Shown one piece after another: positions 33,695 to 42,640 of a stretch of 45,071 nucleotides of DNA. Under the pieces are notes generated by a model that ran no database searches, was not told the DNA's origin, and saw only the letters and a program-made list of their open reading frames with translations. Position 1 is the stretch's first letter. Each line of letters opens with the position of its first letter. Source of the stretch: Treponema sp. (GTDB lineage Bacteria > Spirochaetota > Spirochaetia > Treponematales > Treponemataceae); assembly GCA_017468745.1 (NCBI GenBank), contig JAFUHS010000130.1, forward strand, positions 1-45,071. The letters run 5' to 3'. A program made the position numbers and the translations under genes.

Positions 33695-34876
33695 ATGGAT
33701 TCAAATTATCATATCTTTAAAAAATCTGTTCAATCAAAAGGCAAAACTGTACACAAGTGGTACTGCTATTGGAACGATCCTGTAGACGGCAAAATGAGGC
33801 AGAAAGTCTGCAAGGGGTGTAAGACACAGGCAGAAGCATACACCTTTGTTTCTTCCCTCCCTCCATTGTTCTCTCGGAAAAAAATCACCATTGCAAAAAT
33901 TGCCGATGGTATGTATATTCCGGGCGGTCAGCATATCGAGCGGATGGAAAAGCTGGGAAAACGCTATTCCATCGAAACACTTAAAGGCAAGCGGTTTTTG
34001 CTGAAAGTTTTCCTTGAGCAGTTTGGAAATCTTGAATTGCAGGAATTGACCATTCCGATGGTGATTGATTTTCTTGCCGCAGACGGACATTCTGGCAGTT
34101 GGAAGAATAATTTTCTTACTGTCGTTGGTGAGATATATGAAGAAGCACCGTTTATGGGATTGCCGTATGTTCCTATCCCTCATTTTCCAAAATTTAAAAG
34201 AAACAGCAACAAAAAAGATGTTTTTACGACTGATGAACTGAACATCTTGTTTGATGAGTCGCTTTGGGTAAGGCTTAGTTCTGAAAAATATGCAAAGCAT
34301 CCGCAATTTAATGAAGGGCATCGAGCAATTTATCTGATGTTTTTGTGTTGTATAGAATGTGGGCTTCGTGTTGGGGAAGCAATCGGTGTGAGAGTAAAAC
34401 AATTCTTGTTTGAACAGGACATGCTTGTTGTAGACGGATTCTATAAACACAATCAACTTGTCAGAACGAATTACAATAAATGCGGCTCGGAAGATGATAA
34501 AAAGATTCGTGTTGTTCCGTTGCCTCAAAATTTTGCGTTGATTATGCGGCAGTACATTTTGGAAAACAAATTTGCTGAAAATGATTATGTTTTCCAACGG
34601 TACAATAAGCCAATCAGAAAATGGCTTGCTGAAGAATGGTTCAGGCGAGCGATTGCGAGGTCAGGAATTGAAGTTGGAAACAGAATCCTTACGCCTCATT
34701 CTTTGCGGTATACCTACATCACGCGAATGCGGCGGGAAGTCGCGGGCGAGACCGTCCAAAAGATTGCGGGTCATACGAGCCTTGCTATGACAGACCATTA
34801 TACACGAGCGGCGATTCCAGAACTTGTAGAAGCGGTAAGACCTGCGGTAGACGCGGCAAACAGATTATTTGACTAG
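33695..34876 (+). CDS. Tyrosine recombinase / integrase
   Basis: This 393-aa protein integrates and excises the element by site-specific recombination. The catalytic domain shows the first arginine in CGLRVGEAIGV (about residue 225), HSLRYTYITRM (H-x-x-R, about 335-338), GHTSLAMTDHYTR with the second histidine (about 359) and the nucleophilic tyrosine (about 368). The N-terminal third looks like an arm-binding and core-binding region, preceded by an extra N-terminal module (YCYWNDPVDGKMRQKVC). ATG 33695 is chosen because GGAGG (33685-33689) lies five bases upstream; the TTG at 33683 is not needed. It lies next to the broken tRNA gene and is followed after 14 bp by the AlbA-type gene. It is also a possible, though unproven, recombinase for the inversion at 18603-22407. 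Confidence 0.92.
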   Translation: MDSNYHIFKKSVQSKGKTVHKWYCYWNDPVDGKMRQKVCKGCKTQAEAYTFVSSLPPLFSRKKITIAKIADGMYIPGGQHIERMEKLGKRYSIETLKGKRFLLKVFLEQFGNLELQELTIPMVIDFLAADGHSGSWKNNFLTVVGEIYEEAPFMGLPYVPIPHFPKFKRNSNKKDVFTTDELNILFDESLWVRLSSEKYAKHPQFNEGHRAIYLMFLCCIECGLRVGEAIGVRVKQFLFEQDMLVVDGFYKHNQLVRTNYNKCGSEDDKKIRVVPLPQNFALIMRQYILENKFAENDYVFQRYNKPIRKWLAEEWFRRAIARSGIEVGNRILTPHSLRYTYITRMRREVAGETVQKIAGHTSLAMTDHYTRAAIPELVEAVRPAVDAANRLFD

Positions 34877-34890
34877 ATAAAGAGGCTCAA

Positions 34891-36624
34891 ATGAGCGATA
34901 ATAGAAATATGAAGATATACTCCGCGCAAGAATTATATGACAGGCTGAAAGATTCCGATGAATGTGTCTGGATTGAGGCGAAAGGCGAAGATGATACGGC
35001 AGAATCGCTTATGGAATCAGTATGCTCATTCAGCAATGAGCCTGGTCTTGGCGGCGGATACATTCTTCTTGGGATTGGAGAGGATAAAAGGTCTGTTGAT
35101 GACCGCTTCCCTATTGAGGGTGTTTCAAATCCCGATAAAAAGCAACTTGATATTTCTACGCAATGCGCCAGCATGTTCAACATGGCAGTACGCCCACGAA
35201 TTGATGTTGAAAAACTTGACGGAAAGAACATCTTGAAAATTTTCGTTCCTGAGCTTCCTACGCAACAAAAGCCTTTGTATTTCAAAAAGCATGGGCTTCC
35301 GCAGGGCGCGTGGCGAAGAATCGGCTCTGGCGACCAACACTGCACAGAAGATGATTTGCGCTCGTTTTATCTGGACGATTCAAGTTTTGATTCGGGCGAG
35401 GTAAAACGAACTTCTATTTCAGATGTCGATGAAAAAGCCGTTGACTATTATCGGGTGCTTCGTTCGCGGGTCAATCCAAAGGCAGAAGAATTGAAATACG
35501 ACAATAAGGAATTATTGGAATCACTTGACTGTCTGACTGAAAACGGCACTTTAACCCATACGGGGCTTTTGATGTTCGGCAAAAAACAGGCGCACCGAAA
35601 ATTTTGCCCCATGACACGGATTGATTATATTCGCGTTCACGGAAATGAATGGGTGGAAAATCCCGACGAAAGATTTTCCACCGTAGAATTCTCTGGCTCA
35701 TATTTATTGCAGCTTGACAGGATTCTTGATGCGATAATTGCCGAGCTGCCGCTTAATTTTTCGCTCAAAGAAGGCGAAATTCAGGCAACGACAAAGCCAA
35801 ATCTGCCTGAGCGAGTCTTGCGCGAGGCAATCGTCAATTCTTTGATGCATCGTTCCTACAGAATGAACCGTCCTACTCAGATTATCCGCTACAACAACCG
35901 CATTGAGATTATAAACGCAGGATATTCTTTGCGAAATCAAGAGTCTATCGGCACTGCTGGAAGTTATACCCGAAATCTTTACCTTGCGACAATTTTCCAC
36001 GAGACGAACCTTGCCGAAACAAAAGGCACGGGAATCAGAACGATGCGGCGGTTGCTTTCCGAAAACAACATGCCGCTCCCGACATTTGAATCAAACCGAG
36101 GCGATGATTCGTTTACTATCCGTCTGATTGTAAAGCCATTCTACGATGAGGATGATATAAAATGGCTCAAACTGTATGAAAACTTTGATTTCAACAAAAA
36201 TCAGAAAGAGGCGTTGATTTTTGCCCGTGAAGTCGGTGCACTTGATACGGCGACCTATTCACAGATGAATCTTGTGCCAACAAATATTGCCTTTGAGGAA
36301 CTTGGCAAGATGAAAGATGCTGGCGTTCTGATTCAGAAAGGACGGACGGAAGATGTGGCGTATTACAAATTAAGGCAAATATCCCAAGTAAATGTCCCTG
36401 TAAATGTCCCTGTAAATGTCCCTGTAAATGTCCCTGTAAATGAACGGCAAAATCAGATTCTGCAATACCTAAAAAACGGCGAGTCTTACACAGCCAACCA
36501 ATTTGCAGAAAAGTTGCATGTGACTGAGAAAACGATAAAGCGTGATTTGCAATATCTTACCGAGAATGGACTTGTCAAAAGGTCTGGCTCGGATAAGACC
36601 GGCAAGTGGGAAATAAACAAGTGA
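34891..36624 (+). CDS. AlbA_2-domain ATP-binding regulator with repeat linker and winged HTH
   Basis: The 577-aa protein begins with an AlbA_2/Schlafen-like domain (WIEAKGEDDTAESLMESVCSFSN, GGGYILLGIGED; about 25-140). A GHKL-type ATPase region with PERVLREAIVNSLMHRSY, NNRIEIINAGY and GTGIRTMRRLL (about 310-395) follows, and a DeoR-like winged HTH (YTANQFAEKLHVTEKTIKRDLQYL) ends it. Proteins of this kind are usually called putative transcriptional regulators; the ligand is unknown. Between the domains lies (VNVP)4-VN, encoded by a 12-bp tandem repeat, probably a flexible linker of variable length. GAGG lies six bases before the ATG. The gene appears co-transcribed with the integrase. Confidence 0.8.
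   Translation: MSDNRNMKIYSAQELYDRLKDSDECVWIEAKGEDDTAESLMESVCSFSNEPGLGGGYILLGIGEDKRSVDDRFPIEGVSNPDKKQLDISTQCASMFNMAVRPRIDVEKLDGKNILKIFVPELPTQQKPLYFKKHGLPQGAWRRIGSGDQHCTEDDLRSFYLDDSSFDSGEVKRTSISDVDEKAVDYYRVLRSRVNPKAEELKYDNKELLESLDCLTENGTLTHTGLLMFGKKQAHRKFCPMTRIDYIRVHGNEWVENPDERFSTVEFSGSYLLQLDRILDAIIAELPLNFSLKEGEIQATTKPNLPERVLREAIVNSLMHRSYRMNRPTQIIRYNNRIEIINAGYSLRNQESIGTAGSYTRNLYLATIFHETNLAETKGTGIRTMRRLLSENNMPLPTFESNRGDDSFTIRLIVKPFYDEDDIKWLKLYENFDFNKNQKEALIFAREVGALDTATYSQMNLVPTNIAFEELGKMKDAGVLIQKGRTEDVAYYKLRQISQVNVPVNVPVNVPVNVPVNERQNQILQYLKNGESYTANQFAEKLHVTEKTIKRDLQYLTENGLVKRSGSDKTGKWEINK
36388..36442 (+). repeat. 12-bp tandem repeat (GTAAATGTCCCT) x4 plus a partial unit
   Basis: Four identical units at 36388-36435 and a seven-base partial unit follow one another in frame, each coding VNVP. 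Gain or loss of units changes linker length by four residues without a frameshift. Confidence 0.9.
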
Positions 36625-36627
36625 TGC

Positions 36628-36658
36628 AAAAAGCTTGCTCGTGTGGAGCAAGCCTTTT
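36628..36658. terminator. Bidirectional terminator
   Basis: GCTTGCTC (36633-36640) pairs with GAGCAAGC (36646-36653); A's precede and T's follow. It lies between the convergent AlbA-type and repressor genes and can serve both. Confidence 0.8.
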
Positions 36659-36663
36659 GTTCG

Positions 36664-37314
36664 TTACTGTTTATTCAGTTCTTTTTCGCGCTTTAGTTGT
36701 CGTAGCTCTAGTTTTGAAGCGATATAGTTATCAATGAACTTTTGGTCTTCTTTTTCAAGACAATCGTAGCCTTTTAAAAGCCCTGAATAGGACTTTGCCA
36801 AGCCATAAATAAATGCATCAAAGTTTTCTTGATGATATTCATCTTTTGTAAGCAACCATTGCAATGAAACTTTTAATTTTTTTGCTATTTCTGGTAGAAC
36901 ATTTTCTGGTAGATTGGCTTTTCCGCATACCCAGTTTGCAAGAATTTCATAATCAACTATATCGCTTAAATACTTTTGATGCAGTGATTCAATGTCATAA
37001 TCATAATCTTGATTATTTTGTCTCAAAACGATTTCAATTCGGTATAAAATACTCTTTCGGCTACAAGGGTTTTCTAAAGTATTTTGCTCATTGGCATTAT
37101 CAAATTGTTCTCCGTATACTAACCAATCCAAAGAAACATTCATGAATTTTGCAACTTTTGCTACAAGTTCAATAGATGGGAGAACATTTTTAGATTTCCA
37201 CGAAGATATAGTTGAATTTGGGATATCAACTATAGCACAGAATTGACGACGACTTATTTTTTTATCTTTGAGATAATTTTCCAAAATTTCTACAAATTCT
37301 GCACTACTTCGCAT
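36664..37314 (-). CDS. XRE-type HTH regulator with two HTH-like modules
   Basis: The 216-aa protein begins MRSSAEFVEILENYLKD and has a clear Cro/C1-type HTH (SRRQFCAIVDIPNSTISSWKSKNVLPSIELVAKVAKFMNVSLDWLVYG, about 20-67). A second, more degenerate copy (DYEILANWVCGKANLPENVLPEIAKKLKVSLQWLL, about 120-155) follows, then a helical charged tail. Start 37314 has AAGGA five bases upstream; the frame extends to 37407 without a start signal. It is divergent from the small DNA-binding gene at 37512 across 197 bp that contains a dyad. It is therefore probably the element's lysogeny-type repressor controlling the rightward mobilization genes. Confidence 0.8.
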   Translation of the reverse strand: MRSSAEFVEILENYLKDKKISRRQFCAIVDIPNSTISSWKSKNVLPSIELVAKVAKFMNVSLDWLVYGEQFDNANEQNTLENPCSRKSILYRIEIVLRQNNQDYDYDIESLHQKYLSDIVDYEILANWVCGKANLPENVLPEIAKKLKVSLQWLLTKDEYHQENFDAFIYGLAKSYSGLLKGYDCLEKEDQKFIDNYIASKLELRQLKREKELNKQ

Positions 37315-37354
37315 AAATTCCTTGACATTGAGAAACAATAATAATATATTATTA

Positions 37355-37395
37355 AATGTACGAGTTTTAAGACAGTTATTTATAACTTGTACATT
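37355..37395. promoter_or_regulatory. Operator-like dyad in the divergent control region
   Basis: AATGTAC (37355-37361) is matched by GTACATT (37389-37395), and inside lie AGTT and AACT, giving GTAC-n-AGTT ... AACT-n-GTAC. Near it is the palindrome AATAATATATTATT. It is a good candidate binding site for the adjacent XRE protein. Confidence 0.5.
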
Positions 37396-37426
37396 GTTGC
37401 TAATCACAACCTGTTAGGTCAGAGAT

Positions 37427-37454
37427 TTGTAATTGCTTGTAAATTCATTATATC
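37427..37454 (+). promoter_or_regulatory. Candidate promoter for the rightward element operon
   Basis: TTGTAA (37427-37432) and TATATC (37449-37454) are 16 bp apart; AGGAG stands six bases before ATG 37512. Confidence 0.4.
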
Positions 37455-37511
37455 ACAAAAAACCGTAAAAATAAACTATCCCATTCATATTTTTAGGCGA
37501 AAGGAGATTTT

Positions 37512-37913
37512 ATGCAAAATTTTGACTTGGAGTTGAAAACGCTTCAAATCCAGAATGAAAGGCTTCTGCGAGAACTTGCAGAAGTTCACAAAATGTTGGA
37601 AATGCCAGAGAAACAATCGGCATATTCCAAGGAATACTATACCGTGGAAGATTGCGCTGGTATGAAAGGCGGGGCTGCTTTGAACACTTACAAAGCAAAC
37701 CGTTTTTTACTTCCTGGCTGTGGCAACCCGAAATTTTCTGTATTCATTGCAGGTCGCTTGGCTTTTCCCCATGATGAAGTCATGAAGTGGCTGAAAATCA
37801 GTGATGCTGACTATATCGACTATGCAAAAGAATGTGGTGTAACTGTAGTGCCGGAAAAATATCTTCATCTTGCCAAAAGGGCAAAACAGAAAGTGGAGGT
37901 AGCACAATGCTAA
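37512..37913 (+). CDS. Small excisionase/MerR-like DNA-binding protein
   Basis: The 133-aa protein starts with a short coiled coil (ELKTLQIQNERLLRELAEVHKML). It then has a region reminiscent of helix-turn-helix excisionase domains (YYTVEDCAGMKGGAALNTYKANRFLLPGCGNP, followed by GRLAFPHDEVMKWLKISDADYIDY). The phrase giving an input site and then a short helix (HDEVMKWL) is typical of AlpA/Xis-like proteins in mobile elements. I cannot name the family with certainty. It is the first gene of the rightward operon, with AGGAG upstream, and its stop overlaps the next small frame. Confidence 0.6.
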   Translation: MQNFDLELKTLQIQNERLLRELAEVHKMLEMPEKQSAYSKEYYTVEDCAGMKGGAALNTYKANRFLLPGCGNPKFSVFIAGRLAFPHDEVMKWLKISDADYIDYAKECGVTVVPEKYLHLAKRAKQKVEVAQC

Positions 37914-38089
37914 AAAAAGCAAAAATGCCACTGAGCGGCAACTCAATGGCATGGGCAGGTCGTTTTGTAAACCGAACAAAAACAAACCGTAGTCATACTT
38001 ATAACAAAAAAATCAGATTTTATCTAGTTCATAAGTCGTACTATGGGAATCGCTGTAGGAGGACTTGTGAGCGAAACTTATTTTGTTAA
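37907..38089 (+). CDS. Possible 60-aa basic protein
   Basis: The frame starts MLKKAKMPLSGNSMAW, overlaps the previous stop codon and has GGAGG about 13 bases upstream of the ATG. It is rich in Lys, Arg and Asn and ends inside the following gene. It could be a translationally coupled small DNA- or RNA-binding protein, or a chance frame; no family is recognised. Confidence 0.35.
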   Translation: MLKKAKMPLSGNSMAWAGRFVNRTKTNRSHTYNKKIRFYLVHKSYYGNRCRRTCERNLFC

Positions 38090-39131
38090 GCAGCATCGTA
38101 AAGACAACTTCACAATTCTTGATAACACTTGTATTCGTGATATTAGGCTTTCATGGAAATCAAAAGGACTCCATACCTATCTGATGAGTTTGCCAGAAGA
38201 CTGGAAGATATGTCTTTCAGATTTGATAAACCGCTCGCTTGATGGACGTGATTCCGTAACATCTGCAATAAAGGAATTGGAATCTTTGGGCTATATGCAA
38301 AGAGATGTAAAACGCACTGAAAAAGGTTGCTTCAAGAATTTTTGCTATATGGTTTTTGAAAGTCCTAGAAACTCAGATGCTAAAAAATCAGAATCACCAG
38401 TAACGGATTATCCATTTACGGAAAACCCGAAAACGGCTAACCCGATTTCGGATAAACCGTATTCGGAAAATCCACCACTACTAACTACTAATAAACTAAA
38501 TACTGATAAACAAAAAACTGAACTAACTAACTCAGCTCTTCCACAATCAGAAAGCAAACAGTCAGTTAGTGAGTCAGTTTTTGTAAAAATCATAAAAGGT
38601 TTATTCGGTGGTGGGTATCCGTTCGACAGGGATTTTGAATCTGCGGTTTTGAAACAGCTTTCTGATGCAGGAATCGAAGACCAAAATCTTGAGGCATATC
38701 TGAAATATGTATTTGAACGGACGAAGCTCGGAAATGTGCAGAAATCGTTTGAAGGATTGTACAGAAAACTGGCTTTGGCAAGTTCAATTGTGCGAGACTT
38801 CAAGAATTCTTGTTTCAGCAAGAAAGCGGAGAACCCGAACACGACAGAACAGAAAATCAGATACATTGACTGCCAGATTTGCACAACCCGATTTAAAGAG
38901 TTTGACTTTAACTGCCCGACTTGCGGAGTTTCTTTGCGAGAAATCAATGAACAATCGCAACCTGATTTCATTGTACGAAAGAAACTCTATGAGATGTCGG
39001 AAAGTGAAAAGCAAGCTTACGAATCTGCTTTATCAGAAATTACATCGCAGATAAAGAGACGAACAGGAAGGCCTTTTCTTCTTGAAAGTGAAAAAATCCA
39101 CTTCTGGAAAGAATATGGAATCTTAAACTAA
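38067..39131 (+). CDS. HTH protein resembling replication initiators, with zinc ribbon
   Basis: The 354-aa protein opens with a winged-helix module (YFVKQHRKDNFTILDNTCIRDIRLSWKSKGLHTYLMSLPEDWKICLSDLINRS). This pattern is known from helix-turn-helix proteins of plasmids and integrative elements that resemble replication initiators. A low-complexity Ser/Thr/Asn linker (about 110-170) follows, then a DnaD-like helical stretch, and near residue 275 a zinc ribbon with CQIC and CPTC. GTG 38067 is favoured because AGGAGG lies four bases upstream and the N-terminus matches the family; ATG 38043 lacks a site. Probable role: replication or maintenance of the excised element. Confidence 0.7.
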   Translation: MSETYFVKQHRKDNFTILDNTCIRDIRLSWKSKGLHTYLMSLPEDWKICLSDLINRSLDGRDSVTSAIKELESLGYMQRDVKRTEKGCFKNFCYMVFESPRNSDAKKSESPVTDYPFTENPKTANPISDKPYSENPPLLTTNKLNTDKQKTELTNSALPQSESKQSVSESVFVKIIKGLFGGGYPFDRDFESAVLKQLSDAGIEDQNLEAYLKYVFERTKLGNVQKSFEGLYRKLALASSIVRDFKNSCFSKKAENPNTTEQKIRYIDCQICTTRFKEFDFNCPTCGVSLREINEQSQPDFIVRKKLYEMSESEKQAYESALSEITSQIKRRTGRPFLLESEKIHFWKEYGILN

Positions 39132-39150
39132 CAAAACAGGAGCGATATAC

Positions 39151-40122
39151 ATGAAACAAAACGCAATCTTTAATCTTCTTGATAAAAACAAAGAAGGCAA
39201 AATTATCAAAATCAAGCTGGAAGAAATAACGATGCTTCCAGAATTACAGAATGCCTTTCACATGGACGCCGAAGTGAAGGACAGAATCAAAGCGGATATT
39301 GCACAGAACGGCTTTTCAAAGGCTCACCCAATTCATATTTTCCGTTGGGAAGATAAATGGGTACTTTGCGATGGTCACACACGCTACACTGCGGCAAGAG
39401 AATTGGGATTGGAAAAAATCTATGCACAGGTGCATGAGTTTGAATCAATTAACCAAGCATTGCTGTTCTCGATGAAAGAACAGTTTAACCGCAGAAACAT
39501 TGAGGATTCAGAACTTTTCAAGCAGTTTGAAATTCTTCGCCAAGAAGAAATTGACGGACGAAAACTGACTGCAACGGAAATGAGCGAGCGACTTAAAAAG
39601 TCAAAACGGCATATTTTCAAATTGCAGGAAGTTTTTTCAAAATCATCAAAGGAGCAACTGAAAGCAATCCGTGAGGGCGAGGCTTCAATCAATCAGGTGT
39701 ACAACGAGATTAAGAAACAGGAGCAGATTGAAGCGCAAAATAAATCAGAGGTAGAAAAAACAGAATCACTCTCTGAAGTTGCTAAGCCGACTTCACAAGC
39801 CACTTCCAGTGATAAAACATCGGAACAAGTCTCTGCGCAGCAAATTGAGCAGACCGTTCAGAGTGAAATGCAGAAAAACTTGCAGAGGAAGCACCGTGAA
39901 CTACAGAACAAGGAAATCGAACTGAAACAGAAAGAGGCGAAACTTTCCAAGCGACTTTCTGACAAACAAATTCTTCTGCTCGGTGCAAAATATGCACTCA
40001 TTCAAACGGCAAAAGGAAAGTTCGCTACTGAAATTTTGGAATCACCGTTTTTCAAAGATTCCGTCAAGGCTTCCGATATTTCCTTTGTGCCAGAAGATTT
40101 GGAACTGCTGAAAACAATTTAA
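39151..40122 (+). CDS. ParB/RepB-like nuclease-domain protein
   Basis: The 323-aa protein has an N-terminal ParB-type domain with CDGHTRYTAARELGL (about 71-85), the variant of the GERRxRA box found in plasmid and phage ParB relatives. An HTH region (LTATEMSERLKKSKRHIFKLQEVFSKS) follows, and a long charged coiled coil (about 195-275) ends the recognisable part. It may stabilise the element or regulate its genes. No ParA partner lies beside it; the nearest ParA fragment is at the far left end of the window and is unrelated by position. AGGAG precedes the ATG. Confidence 0.8.
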   Translation: MKQNAIFNLLDKNKEGKIIKIKLEEITMLPELQNAFHMDAEVKDRIKADIAQNGFSKAHPIHIFRWEDKWVLCDGHTRYTAARELGLEKIYAQVHEFESINQALLFSMKEQFNRRNIEDSELFKQFEILRQEEIDGRKLTATEMSERLKKSKRHIFKLQEVFSKSSKEQLKAIREGEASINQVYNEIKKQEQIEAQNKSEVEKTESLSEVAKPTSQATSSDKTSEQVSAQQIEQTVQSEMQKNLQRKHRELQNKEIELKQKEAKLSKRLSDKQILLLGAKYALIQTAKGKFATEILESPFFKDSVKASDISFVPEDLELLKTI

Positions 40123-40182
40123 ATCAACTTTATGGGCGGACTTCTGACGGATTCCGCCTTTCTTTTTCAACGAGGTACAACT

Positions 40183-42285
40183 ATGGCTGAATTTGACGGG
40201 TGGCGTGTGACGGCTCTTTGTAGACCTAAATATTCATTCGGGCATAATCTTCGCTTGCAGGGATATGTCGAAAACCAGAAACACATCGACCCAACAAGAA
40301 ATCATGAGGTGCTTTTGCATTTGGGCGATGAAAGAGAATCCTATCAAGCCATTTTTGGCGAAGCAATCAAAAAGTACAATGCAAGGCAGAAACGGAAAGA
40401 CCGCAGAATTACCGACTATTACCAAAAAATTCTTGATGATGAGCGGAGCGGTAGTCACAAAAATCCAAAAGCGAATGCGGAGCGAAAGCCGTTTTATGAA
40501 TTCCAGTTTTACATCGGAAACCGAAACTCTCACTGCCCTGACGAAAAAGCAAAAAAGGTGCTTTCCTTGTATATCCAAAAAATAATGGTCAAAAAGTTTC
40601 CGAACTTTGTGCCTACGAGCATAACAATGCACAATGATGAATTCAGTTTTGACCGAAAAGGAAATCGCATTGAGTCTCCGCTTCATTTCCATGTGGTCGG
40701 CGTGTTTGTTGCCCACGCGCTTACAGCCGAAGAACTGAAAGAAGAAAATGAATACCGTGCAAAGTGCAAGGAAGCGAAAAAATCAGAACTTGCCGAAAAA
40801 GGAATTAAATGGGATGACAAGGAATGGAAAAAGAAGGACTGGCGCGCGGGCATGATTGACCGCTGGGGAAAGTCGTTAGAAAAGGGAATGGGATTGCAGA
40901 GCTCAATGTCTGCCGCTTGTAACGAAATGGGATTTTTCACCGAAAAGGGAAAAGGCACAGCCCAGCAACAGTTTGAGGAAGCACTTCGTTACGATTTGAT
41001 GGATTTTTGCGAGTCTATGGGTATCAAAATCAATCGCACGAAAGGCTACAGCCACAGTCATAAAGAAAAGGAAGTCTACAAGGCTGAACAGGACAATTTG
41101 GCTCTAGAAGCGGAACTCAATGAAGCACAGGAATTGCTTGAAGCAAAAGAATTCGCCTTTCAAAATCAAAAAGATGATTTTGATTATAAAATCGAACATC
41201 TTGAAGAAATCGAGCAAGAATTAAACAATCAGAAAAGCGACCTTGAACAGAGAGAAGAACGCTTGCAGCAAGATGAACAAAATTTGAAGAATCGGGAGAA
41301 TCAACTTTCGGAAGAAAAGAAAGAACTGGCTTGGAAAGAAAAAGAAATTGACTCCACAAGGAAATATCAAGTCGAAAAAGAAGCAAAGCTTTCTCGTGAT
41401 GAAAAATATTTGGACTATAGAAAAGAAAAACTTGACGAGCAAGCGAAAAGGCAAAACGAGCGAGAAAAACGAATCTTGCAAGGAGAAGAGCCGCTTCTTA
41501 AAAAAGAGCGTGAACTTACAGAAACAGCAAAAGAATTGTCGGATAGGGAAAATGCTGTTTTGCAAAAAGAATCAAACTTGGAAATCCGAGAAACTGAAAT
41601 TCAAGAGCGTGAAAAAATTACAACCGAAAAATCGGATTCAGCAGTTCAAAAAGAACTTCTTGCAAAAGCGGAACTTGAAGAAGCGCAAAATGCAAGGAAT
41701 GAATCTATTTCTGCAAATAACGAAATGCAAAAAATCTACGAAGAAAATCAAAATCAAATCACCCAGTTCAATGCAGAAAACCGTTCAAAAATTGAAGAAA
41801 TTGCCAAATGGAAAGAAGCAGCGGAACAAATCAAAGATTCTGATTCATGGATAAATTCAGCGTTCATAGACTACAAAAATAACCTCCACAAAGAAAATGC
41901 CCTGCAAACGCTTTTTCAGAAAGTAAAAGCGGGAGTTGCGGTGGCAATTGCAAAGGTAAAGCAAGCCTACGACAAAAAACTTTCCGAACTGCACAAACGG
42001 CTTTTCGGACACAAGCGATTCTATCATTCTGGCGATACTATTGTGTGTGAATACAGTTACGGCGAAAGCGACTATGCCGATATGCTCCGTGACACTCCAG
42101 TTTCAGAAATTGAAAAGGCTATTTCAGAAACCAAGAGAAAAGGAAAATCTACCTTTGCAGAAGCTGCTGCACTTGATAAAGGATTTTTCTTTTACGAGCG
42201 TTACTTTACGAAAGCGAAAACGCTAGCACAAGAACGGCAGATTGAGTTGGAAAGGGAGCGTGAACGCGAGGGCTATTCACGATAG
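40183..42285 (+). CDS. MobV-type relaxase (Pre/Mob family) with long coiled coil
   Basis: Relaxases nick the origin of transfer and lead the strand into the recipient. The 700-aa protein has, near the N-terminus, HIDPTRNHEVLLHLG (H34, R39, N40), a good match to the conserved HIDP.R...N motif of Pre/Mob proteins. It then has a histidine block SPLHFHVVGVFV (about 165-176) after ITMHNDEFSF, the expected metal-binding HxH. Residues about 295-570 are a continuous coiled coil very rich in Glu, Lys and Gln. Start 40183 is chosen for GAGGT seven bases upstream; the ORF extends to 40132. No conjugation (type IV secretion) genes are seen, so the element would be mobilizable, not self-transmissible. Confidence 0.75.
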   Translation: MAEFDGWRVTALCRPKYSFGHNLRLQGYVENQKHIDPTRNHEVLLHLGDERESYQAIFGEAIKKYNARQKRKDRRITDYYQKILDDERSGSHKNPKANAERKPFYEFQFYIGNRNSHCPDEKAKKVLSLYIQKIMVKKFPNFVPTSITMHNDEFSFDRKGNRIESPLHFHVVGVFVAHALTAEELKEENEYRAKCKEAKKSELAEKGIKWDDKEWKKKDWRAGMIDRWGKSLEKGMGLQSSMSAACNEMGFFTEKGKGTAQQQFEEALRYDLMDFCESMGIKINRTKGYSHSHKEKEVYKAEQDNLALEAELNEAQELLEAKEFAFQNQKDDFDYKIEHLEEIEQELNNQKSDLEQREERLQQDEQNLKNRENQLSEEKKELAWKEKEIDSTRKYQVEKEAKLSRDEKYLDYRKEKLDEQAKRQNEREKRILQGEEPLLKKERELTETAKELSDRENAVLQKESNLEIRETEIQEREKITTEKSDSAVQKELLAKAELEEAQNARNESISANNEMQKIYEENQNQITQFNAENRSKIEEIAKWKEAAEQIKDSDSWINSAFIDYKNNLHKENALQTLFQKVKAGVAVAIAKVKQAYDKKLSELHKRLFGHKRFYHSGDTIVCEYSYGESDYADMLRDTPVSEIEKAISETKRKGKSTFAEAAALDKGFFFYERYFTKAKTLAQERQIELEREREREGYSR

Positions 42286-42289
42286 CCGT

Positions 42290-42640
42290 CAAAAAAAGAA
42301 GGGTGAAAAAAACTGAAAACTCAGCACTGGCATTTTGTCCGAGTTTTCATGTCGTGACTGCCAGTGCAATGTTGCACAGTTTTTGAGGGGCGACCGTAAA
42401 GCCCCTAAAGGAAAGTCCAGAAAACGCAAGTTGTCTGCCCGAACATCGTGAGGGTCGGAGCGTAGCGGAGAGCGCCTAAACGACACTGATAAAAGGCTTG
42501 CACTTTTGTCGGTGTCAGTGTGGTGTACACTGAGATTGACGGAGCCAATCTCGCAGGATTCTCGCTTCGCTCGAATTGTGGTGCAAGGTTGCACGCTTAC
42601 ACGACATTTGCAAATCAGCTTCTGCTGTGAGTTTTGTAAA
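42290..42640. other. Highly structured non-coding region (350 bp)
   Basis: Between the relaxase and the invertase genes there is no convincing gene, but many perfect inverted repeats: GCACTGGCA/TGCCAGTGC (42324-42367), GGGGC/GCCCC (42387-42405), ACACTGA/TCAGTGT (42483-42521), GAGATTG/CAATCTC (42532-42552). There are also two copies of the dyad GTGCAA-NN-TTGCAC (42364-42377 with TG, 42581-42594 with GG). Candidates are an origin of transfer or replication, a structured RNA, or recombinase/repressor sites. Confidence 0.5.

Noticed and set aside
36388-36442. Short regular repeats as a possible CRISPR
   Set aside because: Units are 12 bp, contiguous without spacers and in frame within a gene; no cas genes are present anywhere in the window.
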